DNA of 59,054 bases, from NCBI RefSeq assembly GCF_015056685.1, contig NZ_SVFW01000025.1, forward strand, positions 1 through 59,054. The letters are read 5' to 3'. This DNA comes from Butyrivibrio sp. (GTDB lineage Bacteria > Bacillota > Clostridia > Lachnospirales > Lachnospiraceae). The notes under the pieces are model-generated. The model was not told the DNA's origin and ran no database searches. It was given only the letters and a program-made list of their open reading frames with translations. The position numbers were made by a program, and so were the translations under genes. Shown here one piece after another: positions 43,078 to 51,140 of the stretch. Within the stretch, counting starts at the first letter, position 1. Each line of letters begins with the position of its first letter.

Positions 43078-43115
43078 ATATCAACAAATATTTTGAAAAA
43101 CAAAGGAGAAAAGTC

Positions 43116-44165
43116 ATGTCTTTAGAAGAATATAAAGGTGTATTTATATTTGCTCAGCAGGTAGACAATGAACTTTCAAGTATCGCACTTGAACTTCTGG
43201 GCAAAGCAAAGAGTCTTGCAGAAGACCTTGATGAGAAAAAAGTTACAGCCGTACTTCTTGGTAGTGATGTTAAGGGGCTTGTAGACAAGCTTGCTGAGTA
43301 TGGCGCAGATAGAGTTATCGTTGTTGATGATCCTGCTCTTAAGGATTACAGAACAGAGCCTTATACACATGCTCTTGCATCTGTAATTAATGAGTTTAAG
43401 CCTGAGATCCTTCTTGTTGGCGCTACAGCTATCGGAAGAGATCTTGGTCCTAGAGTATCATCAAGAGTACATACAGGTCTTACAGCTGACTGTACAAGTC
43501 TTGATATCGGTGATTTCCCTCTTGAGCCTTCACCAGTCAGAGAGACAAAGCACAAACAGCTCCTTATGACAAGACCTGCATTTGGTGGAAATACAATCGC
43601 AACAATCGCTTGCCCTGATTTCCGTCCTCAGATGGCTACAGTTCGTCCTGGTGTTATGCAGAAGATCGATCCTATCAAGGGTGCTAAGGCAGAAGTTGTT
43701 GAATTCAATCCTGGATTCGAAGAAAATGACTGCTACACAGAAATCCTTAAGATCGTTAAAGAGGCTTCTTCAGTTGCTGATATTCAGGCAGCTAAGATCC
43801 TTGTATCAGGCGGCCGTGGAGTTGGCAGCGCTGAGAACTTCAAGATCCTTGATGATCTTGCAGAGGCTCTGGGCGGAACAGTTTCCTGCTCACGTGCAGT
43901 TGTAGATTCAGGCTGGAAGCCAAAGGATCTTCAGGTTGGACAGACAGGTAAGACAGTTAGACCTCAGCTCTACTTCGCAATCGGTATTTCCGGAGCTATC
44001 CAGCACGTTGCAGGTATGGAAGAGTCTGATATCATCATCGCTATCAACAAAGATGAGAATGCTCCTATCTTTGATGTAGCTGATTATGGTGTAGTTGGAG
44101 ATCTTAACAAGATCGTTCCTGCTCTTACAAAGAAGATCAAAGAAGCTCTTGCAGCAAAGAACTGA
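43116..44165 (+). CDS. etfA: Electron transfer flavoprotein alpha subunit
   Basis: ATG 43116 follows AAAGGAGAAAAG; an upstream in-frame start at 43065 falls inside the fold-back element and is not credible. The 349-residue subunit has the C-terminal FAD domain signature VSGGRGVGSAENFKILDDLAEALGG and GQTGKTVRPQLYFAIGISGAIQHVAGM, where ADP is bound. With EtfB and Bcd it moves electrons from NADH to crotonyl-CoA and ferredoxin. Last gene of the operon, followed by a terminator. Confidence 0.96.
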   Translation: MSLEEYKGVFIFAQQVDNELSSIALELLGKAKSLAEDLDEKKVTAVLLGSDVKGLVDKLAEYGADRVIVVDDPALKDYRTEPYTHALASVINEFKPEILLVGATAIGRDLGPRVSSRVHTGLTADCTSLDIGDFPLEPSPVRETKHKQLLMTRPAFGGNTIATIACPDFRPQMATVRPGVMQKIDPIKGAKAEVVEFNPGFEENDCYTEILKIVKEASSVADIQAAKILVSGGRGVGSAENFKILDDLAEALGGTVSCSRAVVDSGWKPKDLQVGQTGKTVRPQLYFAIGISGAIQHVAGMEESDIIIAINKDENAPIFDVADYGVVGDLNKIVPALTKKIKEALAAKN

Positions 44166-44179
44166 TAAATTGATCATTA

Positions 44180-44211
44180 AAGGCCGGTGCCAATTTGGTG
44201 CCGGTCTTTTT
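44180..44211 (+). terminator. Terminator of the butyrate operon
   Basis: GGCCGGTGCC / GGTGCCGGTC (with G-T pairs) then TTTTT. Confidence 0.87.
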
Positions 44212-44269
44212 ACTAGAAACAAACATGAATTAGTGGATGATAAAAAGCTAAAAAACAAATCATATTACG

Positions 44270-44298
44270 TTGAGTGTATGTTATTAAAATGATAAAAT
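44270..44298 (+). promoter_or_regulatory. Promoter of the second thiolase gene
   Basis: TTGAGT (44270-44275), 17-bp spacer, TAAAAT (44293-44298), located after the butyrate operon terminator. Confidence 0.5.
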
Positions 44299-44350
44299 AG
44301 AAATGGTATACACTACTTCTTTTTATTGATGGAAAAATGGAGGAATAGTT

Positions 44351-45532
44351 ATGGCAAGAAAAGTAGTTTTGGCTGGAGCATGCAGAACAGCAATAGGAAC
44401 AATGGGTGGAACATTATCAACAACACCGGCACCTGCACTTGGAGCAATAGTTATCAAGGAAGCTTTGAAGAGAGCAGGAGTTAAGCCGGAGCAGGTTGAT
44501 GAAGTATATATGGGTTGCGTAATCCAGGCAGGACTTGGACAGAACCCTGCAAGACAGTCAGCAATAAACGCAGGAATTCCTGTTGAAGTTCCTGCAACAA
44601 CAATAAATGTACTTTGCGGATCAGGACTTCACTGCGTAAATCTTGCAGCAAAGCTTATTGGAATGGGCGATGCTGATATTATCGTGGCAGGTGGTATGGA
44701 GAACATGTCAATGGCACCATACCTTATGCAGCAGGGCCGTTACGGATACAGAATGGGATCCGGAGAACTTCAGGATGCAATGATCAAGGATGCTCTTACT
44801 GATGCATTTGGCGGATATCACATGGGTATCACAGCTGAGAATATCGCTGAGCAGTGGCATCTTACAAGGCAGCAGCTTGATGAGTTCGCAGCATGGTCAC
44901 AGAACAAGGCTGAGAAGGCAATTGCAGAAGGAAAATTCAAGGAAGAGATTGTTCCTGTAGAAGTTAAGAAAAAGAAAGAGACAATCATTTTTGATACAGA
45001 TGAAGGACCAAGAAAAGGCGTTACAGTTGAAAGCATTTCACATCTTAAGCCTGCATTCAAGAAGGATGGCGGAGTTGTTACAGCTGCTAACTCTTCAGGA
45101 ATCAACGACGCAGCATCTGCAATAATCGTTATGAGTGAGGAGAAGGCAAAAGAACTTGGCGTTAAGCCATTAGGAACATGGATCGCCGGAGAACTTGCAG
45201 GCGTTGAACCAAGCATCATGGGTATCGGACCTGTTGCAGCAACTCAGAAGGTTATGAAAAAGACAGGCCTTTCAATTGGTGACTTTGATCTTATTGAAGC
45301 AAATGAAGCTTTCGCAGCACAGTCTGTTGCAGTTCAGCACGACCTTGGATTTAGTAGTGACATCCTCAATGTAAATGGTGGCGCTATCGCACTTGGACAC
45401 CCAGTTGGATGCTCAGGTAACAGAATCCTGGTATCTCTTTTGTATGAAATGCAGAGAAGAGATGTTCACAGAGGTCTTGCTACACTTTGTGTCGGTGGCG
45501 GAATGGGATGCGCAGCTATAGTAGAAAGATAA
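44351..45532 (+). CDS. Acetyl-CoA acetyltransferase, second copy
   Basis: A 393-residue thiolase closely similar to the one at 37972 along its length (opening VVLAGACRTAIGTMGG versus VVLAGAVRTAIGKMGG). Catalytic residues are intact: NVLCGSGLHCV, GGAIALGHPVGCSG and LCVGGGMGCA. It has its own promoter after the operon terminator, so it is separately expressed. The two genes look like an old tandem duplication that now brackets the operon; a division of roles (butyrate synthesis versus another acetoacetyl-CoA need) is possible but not shown. Confidence 0.95.
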   Translation: MARKVVLAGACRTAIGTMGGTLSTTPAPALGAIVIKEALKRAGVKPEQVDEVYMGCVIQAGLGQNPARQSAINAGIPVEVPATTINVLCGSGLHCVNLAAKLIGMGDADIIVAGGMENMSMAPYLMQQGRYGYRMGSGELQDAMIKDALTDAFGGYHMGITAENIAEQWHLTRQQLDEFAAWSQNKAEKAIAEGKFKEEIVPVEVKKKKETIIFDTDEGPRKGVTVESISHLKPAFKKDGGVVTAANSSGINDAASAIIVMSEEKAKELGVKPLGTWIAGELAGVEPSIMGIGPVAATQKVMKKTGLSIGDFDLIEANEAFAAQSVAVQHDLGFSSDILNVNGGAIALGHPVGCSGNRILVSLLYEMQRRDVHRGLATLCVGGGMGCAAIVER

Positions 45533-45566
45533 GATTTTTATGAATAGCATTTAAATCGGAGGGCAT

Positions 45567-46718
45567 ATGGCGGATCGCTCAATACTTGTTGTAGATGACA
45601 ATGAGATAAACAGAGGCATCTTGGGAGAAATATTTAAGGACAAGTACAATATTCTTGAGGCAGGAGACGGCGTTGAGGCTATGAAGATCATGGAGCAGAA
45701 TGAGGATAAGCTCGCGGCAATTCTGCTTGATATTGTCATGCCTGAGATGGATGGTTACGCAGTGCTGGAGGCCATGACAAATAAGGACAATTTAAATGAA
45801 AGTATCCCTGTTCTTATGATCACAGCAGACACATCCACCGAAGCCGAGAGAACCAGCTACCAGAAAGGTGCAGCGGACGTTATACATAAGCCCTTTGACC
45901 CTGTTATCGTTGACAGAAGGGTTTCCAGAACCATAGAACTCTATGATCACAAGAATAACCTTGAAGAGAAGGTCGATGATCAGTCCAGAGTTTTGAAAAA
46001 GCAGTTTCTATACCTGAAAAAGCAGGAGGAGAAACTGAAAAACAGCAACGAAAGGGTTATTGATACCATAGCGACAATTGTTGAATTCAGGAGCATGGAG
46101 TCAGGTTACCACTTAAAGCGAATAAAGGGCATCGTGCGTATACTGGCTCTTGTTGCTATGAATAATTATCCTGAGCTTGGCCTTACTCCCCATATGATAG
46201 AGGTTATAACTCAGGCGTCAGCCATGCATGATATAGGAAAAATATCTGTTCCAGACTCTATTCTTTTAAAACCTGGAAGACTGACCACAGAGGAATTTGA
46301 AGTCATGAAGTCCCACACCACAAGAGGGGGTGAGATCGTAGAGATGCTCAAAGATATCCAGGATAAAGAGTATTATGAGGTGTGCCTTGATATCTGCAGG
46401 CATCATCATGAGAGATATGATGGAAGAGGCTATCCTGACGGACTTAAGGGAAAAGAAAATTCAATTGCAGCCCAGCTTACAGCACTTGCGGATGTATATG
46501 ATGCTCTTGTAAGTGACAGAGTGTATAAGGCAGCTTACCCTGTGGATAAAGCCTATGATATGATCAAAAATGGTGAATGCGGAGTATTTTCTCCAAGCCT
46601 TATGGCCTGCTTTGAATTTGCAAGACCTGATATGGAAAAACTCATTGCTGAGACGAAGGCTGAAGAAGCAGCTGAAAAGGGCGGTTATTCTCCCTATGGA
46701 AAACCTGTTGGCAAATAA
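45567..46718 (+). CDS. Response regulator with HD-GYP output domain
   Basis: A 383-residue protein: receiver domain (1-125) with Asp10-Asp11, phospho-acceptor Asp55 (LLDIVMPEMDG) and Lys in IHKPFDP, a coiled linker (about 130-165) and an HD-GYP domain with AMHDIGKISVPDSILLKPG, HHHERYDGRGYPDGLKG and ALADVYDAL. HD-GYP enzymes hydrolyse cyclic di-GMP (or related dinucleotides), so phosphorylation probably adjusts second-messenger level. GGAGGG start site, 34 bases after the thiolase stop; read-through from that gene is possible. Confidence 0.93.
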   Translation: MADRSILVVDDNEINRGILGEIFKDKYNILEAGDGVEAMKIMEQNEDKLAAILLDIVMPEMDGYAVLEAMTNKDNLNESIPVLMITADTSTEAERTSYQKGAADVIHKPFDPVIVDRRVSRTIELYDHKNNLEEKVDDQSRVLKKQFLYLKKQEEKLKNSNERVIDTIATIVEFRSMESGYHLKRIKGIVRILALVAMNNYPELGLTPHMIEVITQASAMHDIGKISVPDSILLKPGRLTTEEFEVMKSHTTRGGEIVEMLKDIQDKEYYEVCLDICRHHHERYDGRGYPDGLKGKENSIAAQLTALADVYDALVSDRVYKAAYPVDKAYDMIKNGECGVFSPSLMACFEFARPDMEKLIAETKAEEAAEKGGYSPYGKPVGK

Positions 46719-46730
46719 TTAAAAATATTG

Positions 46731-46759
46731 TTGACAAAGAACTGTGCCATGCATATAAT
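46731..46759 (+). promoter_or_regulatory. Consensus promoter of tRNA-Arg(ACG)
   Basis: TTGACA (46731-46736), exact 17-bp spacer, TATAAT (46754-46759): both hexamers perfect. Confidence 0.93.
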
Positions 46760-46784
46760 ATATTTTGTTGTCGATATGGCACAT

Positions 46785-46858
46785 GTGCGTGTAGCTCAGC
46801 TGGATAGAGCGTCTGGCTACGGACCAGAAGGTCGTGGGTTCGAATCCTGTCACGCACA
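46785..46858 (+). tRNA. tRNA-Arg (anticodon ACG)
   Basis: A 74-nt cloverleaf: acceptor GTGCGTG/CACGCAC, anticodon stem TCTGG/CCAGA around CTACGGA, T arm GTGGG-TTCGAAT-CCTGT. The CCA end is not encoded. ACG will be read as ICG after deamination. Own promoter and terminator. Confidence 0.97.
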
Positions 46859-46862
46859 CTGT

Positions 46863-46900
46863 AAGATGCATCTAGTTTAACATTAGATGCATCTTTTTTT
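46863..46900 (+). terminator. Terminator of tRNA-Arg(ACG)
   Basis: AAGATGCATCTA / TAGATGCATCTT perfect 12-bp stem, then T run. Confidence 0.93.
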
Positions 46901-46932
46901 GTGCTCTTTTGTTTGTTATAATCGGAGTTATG

Positions 46933-48081
46933 ATGAAAAAATATGATTTAATTTGTCCATGCCATTTTGGTTTGGAATCCGTTTTAAAAAAAGAAATAAT
47001 AGACCTTGGCTATGATATTACAGAAGTCTCAGACGGAAGGATTTCTTTTGCCGGAGATGCAGATGCTGTATGTCGCGCCAATATCTGCCTGAGAACTGCA
47101 GAAAGAGTCCTTATTAAAGTCGGAAGCTTCCATGCGGAGACCTTTGAGGATCTTTATCAGGGAGTTAAGGCGCTTGCTTGGGAAGAGTTTATTCCGGAGA
47201 GAGGCAAGTTCTGGGTAAAAAAAGCATCCAGTGTTAAGAGTAAGCTCTTTAGCCCTTCTGACATTCAGTCCATTGTGAAAAAAGCTATCGTTGAAAGAAT
47301 GAAGCAGAGCTACAATACTGACTGGTTCAAAGAGGACGCTGAGGAATATCCCATCAGAGTCTTTTTAATGAAGGATGAGGTTACGGTAGCTCTTGATACT
47401 ACAGGTGATTCTCTTCACAAAAGAGGTTACAGAAAACTTGAGTCCAAGGCTCCTATTGCAGAGAACCTTGCGGCTGCACTTATAATGCTCACTCCATGGC
47501 ACGGAGACAGGATCTTGGTGGATCCTTTCTGCGGAAGTGGAACCATTCCTATTGAAGCTGCCATGATCGCGGCTCATATCGCGCCTGGAATAAACAGGTA
47601 TTTCACAGCTGAAAAGTGGACTAATCTGATAGATCCCAAGAACTGGGAGGATGTCCGCGAAGAGGCAAGAGAAGAGATCCTGCCTGATATTGAAACTGAT
47701 ATTCAGGGCTATGATCTTGATCCTGAAATGGTTGAAATAGCCAGGATAAATGCCAAAAAGGCCGGTGTTGATCATCTGATCCATTTCCAGGCCAGGGATA
47801 TCGCTGACCTTAGCCACAGGAAGAAATATGGCTTTATTATAACTAATCCTCCTTATGGAGAGAGAATTGGTGACCAGAAGGAGCTTCCTTCTCTTTACAG
47901 GACGATTGGAGAGAGATACAAAGCACTTGACGCCTGGTCAATGTACCTTATTACAGGATTTGAACAGGCTGAGAAATATATTGGCAAAAAAGCTGATAAG
48001 AACAGAAAAATCTATAACGGCATGATCAAAACATATTTTTATCAGTTTATGGGGCCAAAGCCTCCAAGAAAGAACAGCTAA
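46933..48081 (+). CDS. THUMP-domain class I RNA methyltransferase (RlmL-N/YpsC type)
   Basis: The start is ATG 46933 or the adjacent 46930. The 382-residue protein has an N-terminal THUMP RNA-binding region (to about 155) and a UPF0020 methyltransferase domain with VDPFCGSGTIPIEAA (SAM site), GYDLDPEMVEIA and the catalytic NPPYGER, which marks N2-guanine methylation. It is expected to modify 23S rRNA. A TATAAT box at 46917-46922 is so close that the transcript would begin within a few bases of the start, giving a leaderless or nearly leaderless message. Confidence 0.92.
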   Translation: MKKYDLICPCHFGLESVLKKEIIDLGYDITEVSDGRISFAGDADAVCRANICLRTAERVLIKVGSFHAETFEDLYQGVKALAWEEFIPERGKFWVKKASSVKSKLFSPSDIQSIVKKAIVERMKQSYNTDWFKEDAEEYPIRVFLMKDEVTVALDTTGDSLHKRGYRKLESKAPIAENLAAALIMLTPWHGDRILVDPFCGSGTIPIEAAMIAAHIAPGINRYFTAEKWTNLIDPKNWEDVREEAREEILPDIETDIQGYDLDPEMVEIARINAKKAGVDHLIHFQARDIADLSHRKKYGFIITNPPYGERIGDQKELPSLYRTIGERYKALDAWSMYLITGFEQAEKYIGKKADKNRKIYNGMIKTYFYQFMGPKPPRKNS

Positions 48082-48117
48082 GCTTTTGGAGGCCTCTTAT
48101 GATGGGGAAAAAGATCT

Positions 48118-49119
48118 ATGAATAACGAGCAGATGAAAAGGGTGGCTATAAAAGCCGGGATTTTTGGAGCAATTTCCCTTGTGGTAATGCTTCAAAGGGC
48201 TGCCACCAAGCATATTCTGATCACGGACGCCGCAGGAACGCACATAGACAGGGCAACTACTGCGGATTCTTACAATATACTGATCGACCGGAATGTTCAA
48301 AAAGGACAGTCTGGCAAGCTTATAATACCTTTATCCAAGACTGTAAGCTCCGATGACATCGTACTTGAGGACAGGTATATAGATCATGAACTGAGGATTT
48401 ACATAGACAGCAGAGAAGAGGGATTCTACCTCGACAATGCGGTAGTTACGGATATTGATATTTTAAGAAGCGCGGTGTGCATTGCTGAAAATGACAGCGG
48501 AAGTGTTTGCCTTGATTTTGTACTTGACGGCCTGTATGCCAGTTCAAGTTCTCTTACGGAATCAAGTACTATCGAGGTTGAGTTTAACAAACCTTCAGAT
48601 ATATATGACGGCATAGTTGTCGTTGATCCCTGTGCCAGCGATATTTACGGCACCGGTGATGCGATAGGGATTGCCCGTGAGTTAAAAGAAATATCTGCAA
48701 AAGATGAAGAAAACAACTTAAAGATATATTTTACAGATCTTTCCGGAGATACTGTTACACAACAGCGTGCGGCAGAGTTTGTTAATGAAGCTCAGGCTGA
48801 TCTTTTAATAGCTTTAAATGCTGCGAAAAAGGATGATACGAACGGAGCAAACGTATCAGCCTATTATAATAGTCAGTTCTTTTTACGAAGCCTTAATAAC
48901 GCCGAATTTGCAGATATGCTTGAAAGAAGCACGGCAGAAAAGCTTGGAGCAGTGGCTGAGGGAATCTATGAGGCCCAAGAAGGCGATATACTGCTTGAAA
49001 CAGCTACTATACCATCTGCAAGGCTATATATTGAATATGGGTCCACAGAGGATGAAAAAAAGGCTGCTGAAGGGCTATATGAGGCTATATTAAAAGCTGA
49101 AGCAACTATAAATAAATAA
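48118..49119 (+). CDS. Degenerate N-acetylmuramoyl-L-alanine amidase-like membrane-anchored protein
   Basis: A 333-residue protein with one N-terminal hydrophobic helix (about 8-24), a beta-rich AMIN-like middle (residues 50-155) and a C-terminal part that follows the Amidase_3 fold: VVVDPCASDIYGTGD in place of the zinc-binding strand xIDxGHGGxDxG, and ADLLIALNAAKK in place of ADLFISIHxNA. The histidines of both positions are absent, so zinc binding and amidase activity are very likely lost. A regulatory or structural wall role is the simplest reading. It starts 36 bases after the RNA methyltransferase stop and 16 bases before rdgB. The family assignment is by pattern and moderately certain. 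Confidence 0.6.
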   Translation: MNNEQMKRVAIKAGIFGAISLVVMLQRAATKHILITDAAGTHIDRATTADSYNILIDRNVQKGQSGKLIIPLSKTVSSDDIVLEDRYIDHELRIYIDSREEGFYLDNAVVTDIDILRSAVCIAENDSGSVCLDFVLDGLYASSSSLTESSTIEVEFNKPSDIYDGIVVVDPCASDIYGTGDAIGIARELKEISAKDEENNLKIYFTDLSGDTVTQQRAAEFVNEAQADLLIALNAAKKDDTNGANVSAYYNSQFFLRSLNNAEFADMLERSTAEKLGAVAEGIYEAQEGDILLETATIPSARLYIEYGSTEDEKKAAEGLYEAILKAEATINK

Positions 49120-49135
49120 TTGGGAGATATCTGGT

Positions 49136-49753
49136 ATGAGGATTGTTTTTGCGACAGGCAATAAGAATAAGATGAGAGAGATCCGCGAGATACTTGGCGG
49201 ACTTGGCATGGAAATACTCTCTATGAAGGAAGCAGGCGTGGATGGAGATATTGTGGAGGATGGAACATCTTTTACCGAAAACTCCATGATAAAGGCCAAA
49301 GCTGTCTACGAAATGATAAGGGAAAAAAGCTCAGAAGAGGCAGGGGAGACAATTGTCCTTGCAGATGATTCGGGGCTTGAGGTCGATTATTTAAATGGGG
49401 AACCCGGAATCTATTCTGCAAGATACATGGGAGAGGATACATCCTATACTATAAAGAACAATAAGATCATTGAAAGACTTGAAGGAGTGCCTGACGAAGA
49501 GAGAACAGCGCGCTTTGTATGCGCGATCTCAGCGGTACTTCCTGATGGAAAGACCTATTCCTGCCAGGGAACCATGGAGGGCAGAATTGGCTACGAGATC
49601 GCCGGAGAGAACGGCTTTGGATATGATCCTATTTTCTTTTTGCCTGAATTTGGAAAGACATCCGCAGAGATAAGCCCGGAGGAAAAGAACTCTATCAGCC
49701 ACAGGGGAAAGGCTCTCAGGGAAATGGCGAAGTTACTTGGGGAAGGAATTTGA
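49136..49753 (+). CDS. rdgB: XTP/dITP pyrophosphatase (RdgB/HAM1 family)
   Basis: A 205-residue enzyme opening FATGNKNKMREI, with DGTSFTENSMIKAKA, LADDSGLEVDYLNGEPGIYSARYMG and GENGFGYDPIFFLPEFGKTSAE, all hallmarks of the family. It removes non-canonical purine triphosphates such as dITP and XTP to protect DNA. It lies 3 bases before the phosphodiesterase gene, a pairing seen in many Firmicutes. Confidence 0.96.
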   Translation: MRIVFATGNKNKMREIREILGGLGMEILSMKEAGVDGDIVEDGTSFTENSMIKAKAVYEMIREKSSEEAGETIVLADDSGLEVDYLNGEPGIYSARYMGEDTSYTIKNNKIIERLEGVPDEERTARFVCAISAVLPDGKTYSCQGTMEGRIGYEIAGENGFGYDPIFFLPEFGKTSAEISPEEKNSISHRGKALREMAKLLGEGI

Positions 49754-49756
49754 TTT

Positions 49757-50239
49757 ATGCATAAGTATTTAGTTGTGAGTGATACTCATGGCAGAGATAA
49801 TAATTTTTACGATGTTTTAGACCTTGAAGAACCTCTGGATGGGATTATTCACTGTGGGGATTTTGAAGGCTCTGAGGGTAAATTTGCCATAGCTGCAAAC
49901 TGCCCTGTATATTTTGTTGCCGGAAATAATGATTTTTTCTCTGATCTTAATAGAGAGCTGGAATTTACATTTGACGGACATAAAGCTTTTTTGACCCATG
50001 GACATAACTATATGGTATCTATGGATCTTGATTATATTCGCAGTGAAGGAATTGCCAGAGGAGCAGAAGTTGTATTTTTTGGTCACACACATAAACCTGT
50101 TGCCAAGACCATGGGAGGAGTTTACCTGTTCAATCCGGGAAGCTTATCATACCCCAGGCAAGAGGGCAGAAGGCCAAGCTATATCATACTTACAACTGAT
50201 GACAGCGGTATAATAAACTATGAAATAAAGTACTTATAA
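49757..50239 (+). CDS. YfcE/MJ0936 family metallophosphoesterase
   Basis: A 160-residue calcineurin-like phosphodiesterase with the metal ligands SDTHGR (8-13), HCGDFEG, AGNND, THGHNY and FGHTHKP. It hydrolyses phosphodiester bonds; the natural substrate is unknown. Directly follows rdgB with only three bases between stop and start. A tRNA operon promoter lies just downstream and no terminator is visible in between. Confidence 0.94.
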   Translation: MHKYLVVSDTHGRDNNFYDVLDLEEPLDGIIHCGDFEGSEGKFAIAANCPVYFVAGNNDFFSDLNRELEFTFDGHKAFLTHGHNYMVSMDLDYIRSEGIARGAEVVFFGHTHKPVAKTMGGVYLFNPGSLSYPRQEGRRPSYIILTTDDSGIINYEIKYL

Positions 50240-50267
50240 AAACGTTAAAAAAATTGCAAAAAACTTG

Positions 50268-50297
50268 TTGACATTTCGGTCCGAATCATTATATAAT
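50268..50297 (+). promoter_or_regulatory. Promoter of the six-tRNA cluster
   Basis: TTGACA (50268-50273), 18-bp spacer, TATAAT (50292-50297). Confidence 0.9.
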
Positions 50298-50333
50298 AAA
50301 TCTCGCGTTACGGCGAAAGGCAATAAAGCAAGA

Positions 50334-50408
50334 CGGGGTGTGGCTCAGTTTGGCTAGAGCACCTGCTTTGGGAGCAGGGGGTCGCAGGTTCGAATCCTGT
50401 CACCCCGA
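50334..50408 (+). tRNA. tRNA-Pro (anticodon TGG)
   Basis: 75-nt cloverleaf: acceptor CGGGGTG/CACCCCG, anticodon stem CCTGC/GCAGG around TTTGGGA, T loop TTCGAAT. First gene of the cluster. Confidence 0.97.
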
Positions 50409-50479
50409 CTCAAGTTTTCAACTTGAAACGTCAGCTTTGCCGAAACGTAAAGCAAGACAATTCCATTACGAAATGTTTT

Positions 50480-50550
50480 GCGGGTGTAGTTCAATGGTAG
50501 AACACTAGCCTTCCAAGCTAGATACGTGGGTTCGATTCCCATCACCCGCT
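50480..50550 (+). tRNA. tRNA-Gly (anticodon TCC)
   Basis: 71-nt cloverleaf: acceptor GCGGGTG/CACCCGC, anticodon stem CTAGC/GCTAG around CTTCCAA, T arm GTGGG-TTCGATT-CCCAT. Confidence 0.97.
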
Positions 50551-50554
50551 TCAT

Positions 50555-50628
<74 letters not shown>

Positions 50629-50727
50629 TTTGAGCACTTGGAAGATTAAAATCTTATCATGTGTAAGCCATGGGGTTGTACTTGATTAGCAAATATGGAA
50701 TAGTACAAATCCCTTTTTGTTTATTAT

Positions 50728-50802
50728 GGTGGCTATGGCGCAGTTGGTTAGCGCGCCAGATTGTGGTTCTGGAGACCGTGGGTTCGAGTCCCACTAGCCA
50801 CC
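50728..50802 (+). tRNA. tRNA-His (anticodon GTG)
   Basis: 75-nt cloverleaf including the extra G at position -1 paired with C73: GTGGCTA/TAGCCAC, anticodon stem CCAGA/TCTGG around TTGTGGT. Confidence 0.97.
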
Positions 50803-50847
50803 CTATTTGTAATTGCTCCAGCGAGATGCGCAAAGCTCTTACAATCT

Positions 50848-50919
50848 TGGGCTATCGCCAAGCGGTAAGGCACAGCACTTTGACTGCTGCATACGACGGT
50901 TCGAATCCGGCTAGCCCAG
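50848..50919 (+). tRNA. tRNA-Gln (anticodon TTG)
   Basis: 72-nt cloverleaf: acceptor TGGGCTA/TAGCCCA, anticodon stem CAGCA/TGCTG around CTTTGAC. Confidence 0.97.
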
Positions 50920-50971
50920 TTAGGCGTAACAGGATGTGATTTTGCGTCGAAATTTGTTCATAGTAATACAT

Positions 50972-51044
50972 GGGATACTAGCTCAGTCGGTAGAGCACTT
51001 GACTTTTAATCAAGTTGTCGGGGGTTCGATTCCCCCGTGTCTCA
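50972..51044 (+). tRNA. tRNA-Lys (anticodon TTT)
   Basis: 73-nt cloverleaf: acceptor GGGATAC/GTGTCTC, anticodon stem CTTGA/TCAAG around CTTTTAA. Last gene of the cluster. Confidence 0.97.
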
Positions 51045-51054
51045 TTATTAAGAA

Positions 51055-51090
51055 GCCTTGTAAACGGTATGTTTGCAAGGTTTTTGTTTT
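51055..51090 (+). terminator. Terminator of the tRNA cluster
   Basis: CCTTGTAAAC / GTTTGCAAGG (one G-T) followed by TTTTTGTTTT. Confidence 0.88.
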
Positions 51091-51140
51091 GCCACATGCA
51101 TGTGCATGATTTAATTGTTCTTAATTTTTTTAGGTGTGTT

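Noticed and set aside
43065..43115. Extended N-terminus of EtfA
   Set aside because: The added residues come from the fold-back element and AAAGGAG sits just before ATG 43116.
51015..51140. Extended N-terminus of the first MATE protein
   Set aside because: The upstream frame runs through the tRNA-Lys gene and its terminator.
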